Positions 1-6,976 of a stretch of 9,871 nucleotides of DNA are shown here, piece by piece. Numbering within the stretch: the stretch's first letter is position 1; every line of letters begins with the position of its first letter. Source of the stretch: Clostridiales bacterium (GTDB lineage: Bacteria; Bacillota; Sulfobacillia; UBA995; UBA9673); assembly GCA_003541445.1 (NCBI GenBank), contig DPMO01000017.1, positions 1 to 9,871 on the forward strand, given 5' to 3'. The notes beneath the pieces were generated by a model, which saw nothing but the letters and a program-made list of their open reading frames with translations, did not search any database and was not told the origin of the DNA. Made by a program: the position numbers and the translations under genes.

Positions 1-1091
1 TCTCCATCCTGGTGGTCGCGTGTCCCTGCGCCTTGGTGCTGGCGACCCCCACGGCGGTGGTGGCGGCTATCGGCAGTGCGGCCCGTCAGGGAGTCCTGGT
101 GAAGGGCGGTTTGACCATCGAGGAGGCCGCCAGGGTCACGGCTGTCATCCTCGACAAGACAGGCACTCTCACCCTGGGCCGGCCGAGGGTGGAGGAGGTC
201 TTCGCCCTCGACGGGGTGACGGAGAGCGAAGTTCTTGCCGCGGCGGCCGTCGCCGAGCACCGGTCCGAGCACCCTGTCGCCCGCGCCGTGGTCGACCATG
301 CCAGCCGACGCGGCCTTCCTGTGCCTCCCCCCACCGCTTTCGAGCAACTGCCGGGAGTGGGGGTTCGGGCGACTCAGGGCGGCCGCTCCATCGTGGTGGG
401 GAACCGGCGTGCCCTGACCCTGGCCGATGCGTCCGACCCGGGTCGGGTGGCGGCCGCGCGGCGGTGGTTGGAGGACCGGGAGGGGCAGGGCTACACCTCC
501 CTGGTCGTGCTCCTGGACGGCAAGCCCATGGGCTGCCTGGCGGTAGGGGACACCATCCGGGCGGAGGCTCCAGGCTTCATCCGCGAGCTGAAGCGGGTCG
601 GGCTGCGGGTGATGATGCTCACCGGCGACAACGCCCGCACCGCCGGCACCGTAGCCTCCCGCCTCGGCGTCGACGACTTCAGGGCCGAGATCTTGCCGGC
701 GGACAAGGCGGCCGTGGTCACCGCGTTGAGGGCGGAGGGCCATCGGGTGGCCATGGTCGGGGACGGGGTCAACGACGCTCCAGCCCTGGCCACCGCCGAC
801 GTGGGAATCGCGATGGGGGTGGCAGGCACCGACGTGGCCATCGAGGCCGCGGACATCGCCCTGATGGCGGATAACCTGGCCGCGGTCCCGGGAGTTTTCC
901 GGCTCAGCCGGGCGGCCTACCGCATCATCTGGCAGAACATCCTGGTCTTCGCCCTACTGCTCAACCTAGTGGGTATGGTGCTGGCCGGCCAGGGGTACCT
1001 GACCCCCGTTGCCAGTGCCGTCGTCCACAACGTGGCCTCGGTGCTGGTGGTCGTCAACTCGGCACGACTCATCGATTTCAAGCTCATTTAG
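1..1091 (+). CDS. Heavy-metal translocating P1B-type ATPase, C-terminal part (5' truncated)
   Basis: This is an inner-membrane ATP-driven metal efflux pump, of which only the part from transmembrane helix 6 onward lies in the window; the frame is open to the left edge (first full codon at base 3). Counting from the GTG at base 12, the CPC metal-binding motif is at residues 4-6, the phosphorylated Asp lies in DKTGT (48-52), the P1B-specific SEHP is at 85-88, TGDN at 204-207 and GDGVNDAPAL at 250-259. All catalytic elements are intact. Two C-terminal membrane helices follow (about 309-327 and 332-350). The last helix carries HN (339-340) and VVNSARL. That differs from the MxxSS of copper pumps and the HEGG(T/S) of CoaT-type pumps, and resembles what I recall for CtpC-like Mn/Zn/Fe pumps; the metal is therefore inferred, not shown. 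The GTG at 12 is internal and not the start. The stop overlaps the convergent acyl-CoA dehydrogenase by 4 bases. Confidence 0.95.
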   Translation, partial: SILVVACPCALVLATPTAVVAAIGSAARQGVLVKGGLTIEEAARVTAVILDKTGTLTLGRPRVEEVFALDGVTESEVLAAAAVAEHRSEHPVARAVVDHASRRGLPVPPPTAFEQLPGVGVRATQGGRSIVVGNRRALTLADASDPGRVAAARRWLEDREGQGYTSLVVLLDGKPMGCLAVGDTIRAEAPGFIRELKRVGLRVMMLTGDNARTAGTVASRLGVDDFRAEILPADKAAVVTALRAEGHRVAMVGDGVNDAPALATADVGIAMGVAGTDVAIEAADIALMADNLAAVPGVFRLSRAAYRIIWQNILVFALLLNLVGMVLAGQGYLTPVASAVVHNVASVLVVVNSARLIDFKLI

Positions 1092-2230
1092 AGACCCATC
1101 TGTTTGGCGATGATTTCCCGCATGATTTCGTCGGTGCCCGCGGCGATGCGCAGGGCGCGGGTGTCGCGCCAGACCCTCTGGACCGGGTACTCCATCATGT
1201 ACCCGGCGGCGCCGTGCATCTGGAGGGCCTCGTCGGCGATGCGGAAGGCTACCTGGCAGGCCAGGAGCTTGCACATGGACACTTCCTTGAGGACGGCCTC
1301 TCCGCGCTGGTGCCGCCACGCCGTGGCGTACACGAGCTGCCGGGCCGCCTCGAGCTCGGTGGCCATGTCGGCCAGACGGTGCCGGATGGCCTGGAACTTG
1401 CCGATGGGCCGCCCGAAGGCCGACCGCTCCTTCACGTAGTCCAGGGCGAGCTCGAGGGCCCTCTCACCGGCGGCCACCGCGCCGGCCGCACCGATGAGCC
1501 TCTCGCCCTGGAGCTCCCACATGAGATGGTAGAACCCCTGGTCGACCTCGCCGAGGACGTTCGAGGCGGGGACACGGCAGTCCTCGAAGACCAGCTCGGC
1601 CGTGTCGGAGCACCAGAGCCCGACCTTGTCGAGCTTCTTGGCCACGGTGAACCCCGGGGTGCCCTTCTCGATGAGGAAAAGGGTTATGCCGCCCCACCTG
1701 TCGGGCCCCGTCCTCACGGCCGTGACGACCATGTCCGCCCGGCAGCCGTTGGTGATGTAGACCTTGCTCCCGTTGATGACCCAGTGGTCCCCGTCCCGGA
1801 CGCCACGGGTCTCGATGGCGGCGAGGTCGGAGCCGGCGTCAGGTTCGGTCATGGCCAGGGCGTAGATCTTCTCCCCGCGGATGCCGGGGACCAGGAACCG
1901 CTCCTTCTGCTCGTCGGTGCCGAACTGGAGGATGGGGGGCATGGCCATCTCGGTGTGGACGGCCACCGCCGTCGGCAGGCCCCCTGAGCCGCACCGCGAC
2001 AACTCCTCGGCCAGCACGATGGACGCGAAGAAGTCCCCGCCCTGACCGCCGTATTCCTCCGGGTAGCGGAGACCCAGAAGGCCGAGCTCCCCCATCCGGC
2101 GGAAGACCTCGTCGGGGAACCCGCCGGCCTCCTCCCACTCCTCGGCGTGCGGCAGGAGTTCGGACTCGACGAACTTCCGGATGTGCCTCCGCAGTATCTC
2201 GTGCTCTTCGGTGAAGAAGGGGTGGGGCAT
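1088..2230 (-). CDS. Acyl-CoA dehydrogenase (isovaleryl/long-chain-type active site)
   Basis: This is a cytoplasmic FAD enzyme that makes the alpha,beta-double bond in acyl-CoA thioesters and passes electrons to ETF. At 380 residues it has the normal family length. Visible are the N-terminal helical domain, the FAD/substrate segment AMTEPDAGSDL (126-136), the middle beta domain with ITNG (159-162), and a C-terminal helical domain with AFGRPIGKFQAI (271-282) and MHGAAGY (338-344). The site that holds the catalytic Glu in medium-chain enzymes is Ala364 (AAGTDEI). A Glu is instead present at 243 in QGERL, where isovaleryl- and long-chain acyl-CoA dehydrogenases place theirs, so activity is expected. 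The ATG at 2230 has GGGAGG 7 bases upstream (2238-2243). It lies 49 bases after the DUF429 stop on the same strand, so co-transcription is likely. The substrate cannot be told from sequence alone. Confidence 0.95.
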   Translation of the reverse strand: MPHPFFTEEHEILRRHIRKFVESELLPHAEEWEEAGGFPDEVFRRMGELGLLGLRYPEEYGGQGGDFFASIVLAEELSRCGSGGLPTAVAVHTEMAMPPILQFGTDEQKERFLVPGIRGEKIYALAMTEPDAGSDLAAIETRGVRDGDHWVINGSKVYITNGCRADMVVTAVRTGPDRWGGITLFLIEKGTPGFTVAKKLDKVGLWCSDTAELVFEDCRVPASNVLGEVDQGFYHLMWELQGERLIGAAGAVAAGERALELALDYVKERSAFGRPIGKFQAIRHRLADMATELEAARQLVYATAWRHQRGEAVLKEVSMCKLLACQVAFRIADEALQMHGAAGYMMEYPVQRVWRDTRALRIAAGTDEIMREIIAKQMGL

Positions 2231-2279
2231 AGGGGTTCCTCCCTTGCGGAAATCCCGGCTTTCGCAGGCCTGGGTTTGT

Positions 2280-3068
2280 TCAGACCATTCTGTTAACGCT
2301 CGGCGTCTCGAATCCTGCCCGCCGCCCCTCCGGGTCCCGCGGGTCCGTCCCTACGGCGAAAACGATGCCCATGGGAAAGCCGAGGGCGTCCCTCTCGGGC
2401 GGGTCGGGCAGGGAGACCATCCCGTGCCGGGAGGCGAGGCGGGCGTGGACGGCCAGGACCATGGCGTCGAGGGCGTCGTGGCCGGAGAGGGCGGTCGTGG
2501 GGATGTCGTCAAGGGTCCGGTGAAGGATAGTCCTGACGTCACCCAGGTGCGGCTCGAGGAGGGCGACGCGGTCAAGGACGCCGAGGACGTGGCGTTTGGA
2601 GCGGTCCAGCGGCCGGCCTCCGTTGAGGGCGGCGAAACAGAGCTCCGGATGGCTCTCGAAGAGGAGGGGGGCTCTCCCGCCGAGCTCCTGCAGGGTCCGG
2701 TCGACCTCCCGCATCTTCGGGACGAGGGCCCAGACCTGTCGGCTGAGGCGCCTTCCCCCCGCCGCCCGGGCCTGGATGGCGCAGGCATCCTTGTAGGTGG
2801 GGGCGTACACGGCCTCGCGGACGGGGACCGGGAAGATGGTGGAACCCCGGGGCCCCAGACGCCGGCGGGCGAGGCGGTCGCAGGAGCGTTCGGGAGGTCC
2901 CCCACCTCCGGGGAGGCCGATGGGCATGTCGACGAAGACCAGACGGGCCCGGCGGCACCTCTCGACGACGTCCCGGAAGTGCGGCAGGACGTCGAGCGTC
3001 CTGAACGAGTCCTCGCCGAGCTCGACAAGGCACCAGCCGCCCGGGCAGCCGTCGACTCCGGCGAACAG
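2280..3068 (-). CDS. DUF429 protein (predicted RNase H-fold nuclease), probable CTG start
   Basis: A DUF429 (COG4923-like) protein of 262 residues if started at the CTG at 3068. The family is predicted to have an RNase H-like fold; its biological role is not established. The hallmark GVDGCPGGW occupies residues 4-12. Candidate metal-binding acidic residues typical of the fold are Asp6, Asp48 (VDMPIGLP), Glu138 (FESHPE) and Asp198/Asp201 (GHDALDAM). The phrase STIFPVPVREAVY (76-88) is also a family signature. No ATG, GTG or TTG lies in frame near the conserved N-terminus; the nearest in-frame ATG (3356) would add 96 residues of unconserved Pro/Arg/Gly-rich sequence. AAGGAGG sits 9 bases before the CTG. 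An alternative is a one-base insertion in the C-run around 3069-3077: removing one C would join the ATG at 3093 to this frame. It probably shares a transcript with the downstream acyl-CoA dehydrogenase. Confidence 0.85.
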   Translation of the reverse strand: MFAGVDGCPGGWCLVELGEDSFRTLDVLPHFRDVVERCRRARLVFVDMPIGLPGGGGPPERSCDRLARRRLGPRGSTIFPVPVREAVYAPTYKDACAIQARAAGGRRLSRQVWALVPKMREVDRTLQELGGRAPLLFESHPELCFAALNGGRPLDRSKRHVLGVLDRVALLEPHLGDVRTILHRTLDDIPTTALSGHDALDAMVLAVHARLASRHGMVSLPDPPERDALGFPMGIVFAVGTDPRDPEGRRAGFETPSVNRMV

Positions 3069-3077
3069 GGGTGGGCA

Positions 3078-3084
3078 CCTCCTT
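3078..3084 (-). promoter_or_regulatory. Strong Shine-Dalgarno that places the DUF429 start
   Basis: On the minus strand the sequence reads AAGGAGGTG, a long match to the 16S rRNA anti-Shine-Dalgarno end. Nine bases (3077-3069) separate its GGAGG from the CTG at 3068-3066, directly before the conserved FAGVDGCPGGW coding. The GTG that overlaps the site is in another frame. This site is the main argument for a CTG start. Confidence 0.65.
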
Positions 3085-3203
3085 CTCCCGCATCCCGCGG
3101 CGTCTTCCTCCGGCGTCCCGGGGGTGCGGCGGAGGGGCGCCGGTGCTCCGCAGGCGGGTGGAGTATGGCTTCGTCGGCCGACGCGCCCGCCCCTGTCGCC
3201 TGC

Positions 3204-3235
3204 CGCCGGTGCGGTCCTCAGGGGCGGCACCGGCG
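3204..3235. repeat. 9-bp inverted repeat (CGCCGGTGC / GCACCGGCG)
   Basis: CGCCGGTGC at 3204-3212 pairs perfectly with GCACCGGCG at 3227-3235 around a 14-base loop. A further direct copy, GCGCCGGTGC, lies at 3137-3146 and could pair with 3227-3236 over 10 bp. This could be an operator or leader structure for the divergent genes, but in DNA this GC-rich such arms also arise by chance. Confidence 0.3.
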
Positions 3236-3373
3236 CGGAGCAGGGGCTGAGGGGAGAAGCCGGGGTAGGGCCCTGGCAGGGGCGGGATGTGTTGTCGAAG
3301 AAGAAGCGACAGTGCGACCGCCGACTCGCAGCGGCCGCCCCGACTTCACGGCACACCCCGACGGGAGGACGAT

Positions 3374-4126
3374 ATGCTTTCCATCAGGAACCTCTCGAAG
3401 AGCTACCGCAAGGGCGAGGTCAAGGCTGTCGACGACCTCACCCTGGAGGTCCCCGCAGGACAGATCTTCGGCTTTCTCGGCCCCAACGGGGCGGGCAAGA
3501 CGACGACCATCAAGATGGTCGTCGGCCTGCTGCGCCCTGACAGCGGGAGCATCACCGTGGACGGGGTCGACGTCCTGAAGCAGCCGCTCGAGGCCAAGCG
3601 GCTTATCGGCTTCGTGCCCGACTACCCGGAGCTCTACCCGAAGCTTACCGGGCTCGAGTACCTGAACTTCATCGGCGACGTCTACGGCATCCCCACCGAC
3701 CTCCGGAGGCGCCGGTTGGGAGAACTCCTGGAGATGTTCGGTCTCCAGGATGTCCTGCGTGACCTCATCCAGACCTATTCCCACGGCATGAAGCAGAAGC
3801 TCGCCGTCATCGGCGCCGTGCTTCCCGACCCGGCCCTGCTCATCCTGGACGAGCCCATGACCGGCCTCGACCCGAAATCCTCCATCCTCTTCAAGGACCT
3901 CATGAGGCGGAGGTGCGACGAGGGGAAGGCCGTCTTCTTCTCGACCCACGTTCTGGACGTGGCCGAACGGGTCTGCGACCGGGTGGCCATCATCAACCGC
4001 GGCCGGCTCGTCGCGGACGGGACGATGGAGGAGCTCCGGGCCAAGGCCCGCGGCCAGACCACTCTCGAGCGCATCTTCCTCGAGCTGACCGAGGCGGCTG
4101 AGGGAGAGGAGGCGGAAGGACGCTGA
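3374..4126 (+). CDS. ABC transporter ATP-binding protein (ABC-2 exporter type)
   Basis: This is the cytoplasmic ATPase (250 residues) that drives the membrane protein encoded next. It shows Walker A GPNGAGKT (36-43), a signature loop reading YSHGMKQKL (135-143), Walker B LLILDEP (155-161) followed by the D-loop TGLDP, and the switch His192 in FFSTHVLDVAERVCD. The Q-loop reads GFVPDYPELY, with Asp83 in place of the usual Gln; acidic residues here are not rare in this exporter ATPase group. The tail (about 236-250) is Glu-rich. The ATG at 3374 is chosen because GGGAGG lies 5 bases upstream and MLSIRNLSKSYRKG is the usual family start; an earlier in-frame ATG at 3287 would add 29 unconserved residues. 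The stop TGA overlaps the permease ATG by one base, implying translational coupling. Confidence 0.96.
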   Translation: MLSIRNLSKSYRKGEVKAVDDLTLEVPAGQIFGFLGPNGAGKTTTIKMVVGLLRPDSGSITVDGVDVLKQPLEAKRLIGFVPDYPELYPKLTGLEYLNFIGDVYGIPTDLRRRRLGELLEMFGLQDVLRDLIQTYSHGMKQKLAVIGAVLPDPALLILDEPMTGLDPKSSILFKDLMRRRCDEGKAVFFSTHVLDVAERVCDRVAIINRGRLVADGTMEELRAKARGQTTLERIFLELTEAAEGEEAEGR

Positions 4127-5874
4127 TGGCCTCTCCCGAGCGCACCACAGACCCGCCCGTCGGCCGGCAGGCCCCGACCTCGGCCTTCTGGCCCGTCTTC
4201 CGCGTGAGCCTGAACAACACCTTCGGTCTCTCGGCGGGCCGCTACCGCTACCTCGTGCGGCGGGAGCGGCTTTGGGAGCCGCTCCTCATCCTGCTCGCGG
4301 TCGGGTCTTTGGTCTTCACCTTCTCCCTGCTCGGCTACCACGTGGCCAGGGCCTTCATCGTCTCAGGGGCCCAGCTCGGCCAGCCCGAGGTGGCTTTCAC
4401 CTTCGCGCTTCTGGTCTCCCAGGCCCTGGTGTTCTTCCTGGGGTTCTTCCTCGTCCTCTCCGTCCTTTACTTCTCGACCGACCTCGACATCCTGGTGCCG
4501 CTCCCCATCCGACCGGGGACCATCGTCGCGGCCAAGTTCGGGACGGTCCTCGTGAGCGAGTACCTGTGGGTCCTGCTGGTCTTGGGCCCCACGGCGGTCG
4601 CCTACGCCCGGCTGGTCGCGGGCGGCCCCCTCTTCTGGCTGTCCGTCTCGGCCGTCGCGCTCCTGGCCCCGGTGGTCCCGCTCGCCCTGTCCTCGGTCCT
4701 GTCGCTCGCCCTGATGAGGTTCATCAACCGGCGCCACCGCGACCTGCTCATGGTCGTCGCCAGCGTCATCGTCATCGGGGTCGTCCTGTTCTTCCAGATG
4801 TCCCTCCTCAGCGTGCCGGAGAGCGAGCTGCCGGCCTACCTCCAGCGGATACTCTCCGGCCAGCTGAGACTTGTCGACGCGGTCGGGCGCGGCTTCCCGC
4901 CGGCCGTGTGGGGAACCAACGTCATCGCCTCTCCCGACCCGGCGACGAGGCTCGGCTCCCTGGCTGCGCTCGCGGCTGTGTCGCTGGGCGCCTGGTGGCT
5001 CATGCTCTTCCTGGGGGGGAGGGTCTTCTACGGGGGTCTCATCGGAGGCGAGGAGATTGCGAGGCGGCGCCTGGGGCCCGCTGAGCTCGAGGCGGCGCGG
5101 GCCCGGACGATGGAGCTGGTCAGGCAGGGGAGCGTGGTCGGGGCCGTGTTCCGGCGGGAGTGGCGGCTCTTCATGCGGGTCCCGCTCTACGTCATGAACG
5201 GCTTTGTGCCTTCCCTCATCGTTCCGGCGATGCTTCTCTTCCCGGCCGTGGCCTCGTCAGACCCTGAACTGGCGAGGCTCCTCAGTCTTCTCCAGGGGGC
5301 CGGGACCACCCGGTTCTACACGGCCTTGGGCTTCGCCGCGCTCATGGTCTTCCTGGCCGGCATCAACACGACGTCCTGCACCAGCATCTCCCGCGAGGGC
5401 CGCCAGTTCTGGATCTCGAAGGTCGTCCCGGTCCTGCCGGAGGAGATGGTCAAGGGGAAGATGCTGTTCTTGGCCGTGACCGCGGTCTTCAGCGTGGCGC
5501 CGGTCGTCATCGTTTTCATCATCGTGGCCAGGCCCCCCCTCCTCCTTCTCGTCGGGGCCACCGTGGCCGGACTGGCCGCGTCACTCCTGGCCCTCCTCCT
5601 GGGGCTTCTCGTGGATATCGTCCGGCCGTATCTCACCTGGACGAACCCCCAGCAGGCGGTGAAGAGCAACCTCAATGCGGTCATCATGATGGGGGTCGAG
5701 CTGGTTCTTCTCGTCGGGCTGGGGCTGACAGCCTACGGTCTTCACACCCGGCTGGGGCTCGCAGAGGGGCCGACCCTGGTCTGCCTGCTCGGCCTGATAG
5801 GCCTTCTCTGGGTCGCGGCCTGGCGGGCGACGGTGGCGGCGGCCGCAGACCTCTACGAGCGCCGGGACTTCTGA
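4126..5874 (+). CDS. ABC-2 type exporter membrane protein, 12 predicted helices
   Basis: This 582-residue membrane protein is the presumed permease partner of the preceding ATPase. I count about 12 hydrophobic segments in two sets: near residues 52-78, 90-115, 144-165, 169-197, 206-228 and 276-302, then 354-377, 397-415, 446-468, 471-497, 517-540 and 549-572. A charged cytoplasmic stretch (about 308-350) separates the halves. Conserved-looking cytoplasmic motifs are STDLDILVPLPI (117-128), SREGRQFWISKVVPVLP (422-438) and WTNPQQAVKSNLN (505-517). These match the large 'putative ABC exporter' class (ABC_tran_2-like) found mostly in Gram-positive bacteria. Its ATG overlaps the ATPase stop codon, with GGAAGGA 5 bases upstream inside the ATPase gene. 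The substrate is unknown. The short acidic/basic N-terminus has no signal peptide. Confidence 0.92.
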   Translation: MASPERTTDPPVGRQAPTSAFWPVFRVSLNNTFGLSAGRYRYLVRRERLWEPLLILLAVGSLVFTFSLLGYHVARAFIVSGAQLGQPEVAFTFALLVSQALVFFLGFFLVLSVLYFSTDLDILVPLPIRPGTIVAAKFGTVLVSEYLWVLLVLGPTAVAYARLVAGGPLFWLSVSAVALLAPVVPLALSSVLSLALMRFINRRHRDLLMVVASVIVIGVVLFFQMSLLSVPESELPAYLQRILSGQLRLVDAVGRGFPPAVWGTNVIASPDPATRLGSLAALAAVSLGAWWLMLFLGGRVFYGGLIGGEEIARRRLGPAELEAARARTMELVRQGSVVGAVFRREWRLFMRVPLYVMNGFVPSLIVPAMLLFPAVASSDPELARLLSLLQGAGTTRFYTALGFAALMVFLAGINTTSCTSISREGRQFWISKVVPVLPEEMVKGKMLFLAVTAVFSVAPVVIVFIIVARPPLLLLVGATVAGLAASLLALLLGLLVDIVRPYLTWTNPQQAVKSNLNAVIMMGVELVLLVGLGLTAYGLHTRLGLAEGPTLVCLLGLIGLLWVAAWRATVAAAADLYERRDF

Positions 5875-5906
5875 TGGGGGCTGTGGGGGGACGGAGGAGC
5901 AGGTTT

Positions 5907-5936
5907 CCCGCTCAGGGGCGGGCCTGAGGAAGCGGG
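5907..5936 (+). other. Hairpin in the gap between permease and prenyltransferase genes
   Basis: CCCGCTCAGG (5907-5916) pairs with CCTGAG (5923-5928) and, past a 4-base bulge, CGGG (5933-5936), leaving a 6-base loop. No T-run follows, so it is not a standard terminator. It may be an RNA-processing or stability element that separates the ABC pair from the two downstream genes, or chance in GC-rich DNA. Confidence 0.3.
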
Positions 5937-5966
5937 GGACACGGGGCACGTGGAGGGTGGTTCGGG

Positions 5967-6956
5967 TTGATGACGGTGACGGGATTCGGGGACGGCGCGA
6001 CCGGGGTCGATGACGCGGCCGAGGTCGCGGTCGGGAAGGCGGCGGGGGGAGCGGCCCTTCAGGCGCGGGACCTGTGGAGCCGGCTCGTGGCTTACGCGGA
6101 AGCCGTGAAGTTCCGGTTGGTGGTCCTTCTCAGCCTGGGCGCGGTCGTCGGCGGGGCGGCCGGGTTCGCCTCGCTCGGCGGGACGGCGCCGCCGGGCGTC
6201 GGCCTGAGGCTGGCGTGGGCGACGGTCGCCGTCGCTCTCGGCTGCATGGGGGCCAACGCCATAACGGGGTACATCGACCGCGACATGGACGCGGTCATGG
6301 AGCGGACCCGGCACCGCCCCGTGCCGACCGGCCGCCTCCGTCCGGCCGAGTCCCTCATCTTCGGGCTCGTCCTCGTGGCGGCGGCGTGCCTGGTGGCCGC
6401 CGTCCACACGAACCGGTGGGCGGTGGCGTGGCTCCTCTTCGGGGTGGTGGACAGCGCGGTCATCTACAACGGGCTGACCAAGCCGCGGACCCCGTGGAAC
6501 GTCATCCTCGGGTCACCCGCCGGAGGGACCCCGGTCATGGTCGGGGCCGCGGCCGTGACCGGCGCGGCGTTCAGCCTGGTCCCCTTCATCGTCGCGGCGT
6601 TGGTCGTGGCCTGGACGCCGCTGCACATATGGAGCCTGGCCATCCGCCATGTGGCCGACTACCGGAGGGCCGGAGTCCCGATGCTGCCGGTCGTGGTCGG
6701 CGTCCCCAAGGCGGCGAGATGTGTGGGATGGGCCAGCCTCGGCCTTTGTGCGACAGCGGCGCTCCTGGCCTTCGTCGGGGGGTTCAGCCCCTGTGCGGTC
6801 GTCCTGACCCTGGCTCTCCAGGTGCCGGTCGTCGCCCAAGCCCTGGCCGTCATGCGTTCTCCGACGCCCGAGAGGGCCTGGGTCCTCTTCAAGCTGTCGA
6901 GTCCGTACCTGGCGGCCGTCTTCCTCATCACCATCTGGCAGAGCCTCGCCGGGTGA
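5967..6956 (+). CDS. ctaB: CtaB/CyoE-type UbiA prenyltransferase (protoheme IX farnesyltransferase-like)
   Basis: A polytopic membrane enzyme of the UbiA superfamily; CtaB/CyoE members add a farnesyl group to heme B to make heme O for heme-copper oxidases. The Asp-rich motif is YIDRDMDAVMERTRHRP (102-118), with Asp104 and Asp108. Other CtaB hallmarks are KPRTPWN (172-178), a GSPAGGTPVMVG loop (182-193), LHIWSLAIRHVADYRRAG (219-236) and PMLPVVVG (238-245). Thr100 stands where most CyoE proteins have the Asn of NxxxDxxxD. About 40 residues precede the first conserved segment, longer than usual. The start is either TTG 5967 (GGAGGG at 5952-5957, spacing 9) or ATG 5970 (spacing 12). It lies 92 bases after the permease and 20 bases before the AlkX-like gene. 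No oxidase subunits are visible here, so a non-heme prenyl acceptor is possible. Confidence 0.85.
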   Translation: MMTVTGFGDGATGVDDAAEVAVGKAAGGAALQARDLWSRLVAYAEAVKFRLVVLLSLGAVVGGAAGFASLGGTAPPGVGLRLAWATVAVALGCMGANAITGYIDRDMDAVMERTRHRPVPTGRLRPAESLIFGLVLVAAACLVAAVHTNRWAVAWLLFGVVDSAVIYNGLTKPRTPWNVILGSPAGGTPVMVGAAAVTGAAFSLVPFIVAALVVAWTPLHIWSLAIRHVADYRRAGVPMLPVVVGVPKAARCVGWASLGLCATAALLAFVGGFSPCAVVLTLALQVPVVAQALAVMRSPTPERAWVLFKLSSPYLAAVFLITIWQSLAG

Positions 6957-6976
6957 CGGGGAGGCCGAAGGACGCC

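Larger units (their letters stand above)
3069..3373. other. Divergent intergenic region between the DUF429 gene and the ABC operon
   Basis: About 300 GC-rich bases without a convincing gene. It must carry promoters for both directions, but I cannot point to a clear -35/-10 pair. It contains the DUF429 ribosome binding site, a 9-bp inverted repeat near its middle, and GGGAGG (3363-3368) 5 bases before the ABC ATPase start. An open frame from the ATG at 3165 encodes an Arg/Gly/Ala-rich peptide with one CRRC pair, but it runs on out of frame through the ABC ATPase gene and looks like chance. Confidence 0.6.

Noticed and set aside
1214..1987. Plus-strand open frame of 257 codons opposite the first acyl-CoA dehydrogenase
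   Set aside because: Gly/Glu/Val-rich complement of a clear dehydrogenase gene; no family resemblance.
1088..2230. First acyl-CoA dehydrogenase as an inactive homologue because the usual catalytic Glu is Ala364
   Set aside because: Glu243 in the ERL segment occupies the alternative catalytic position used by isovaleryl- and long-chain enzymes, so loss of activity is not supported.
3069..3356. ATG at 3356 as start of the DUF429 protein
   Set aside because: It adds 96 unconserved Pro/Arg-rich residues across the divergent promoter region, while a near-perfect Shine-Dalgarno lies just before the conserved domain.
3287..3373. ATG at 3287 as start of the ABC ATPase
   Set aside because: The extra 29 residues are unconserved and the ATG at 3374 has GGGAGG at ideal spacing before the usual family N-terminus.
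2181..3578. Long plus-strand open frame (465 codons) opposite the DUF429 gene
   Set aside because: It is antisense to a recognisable DUF429 protein and runs into the ABC ATPase gene in another frame; the translation is low-complexity with no known motif, typical of high-GC shadow frames.
3374..4126. ABC ATPase as degenerate because the Q-loop has Asp and the signature reads SHGMK
   Set aside because: Both variants occur in intact ABC-2 exporter ATPases; Walker A, Walker B, D-loop and switch His are all present.
6074..6976. 300-residue upstream extension of the AlkX-like frame
   Set aside because: It overlaps the prenyltransferase gene in a different frame and is low-complexity; the ATG at 6977 with its purine-rich site and family-like N-terminus is the better start.
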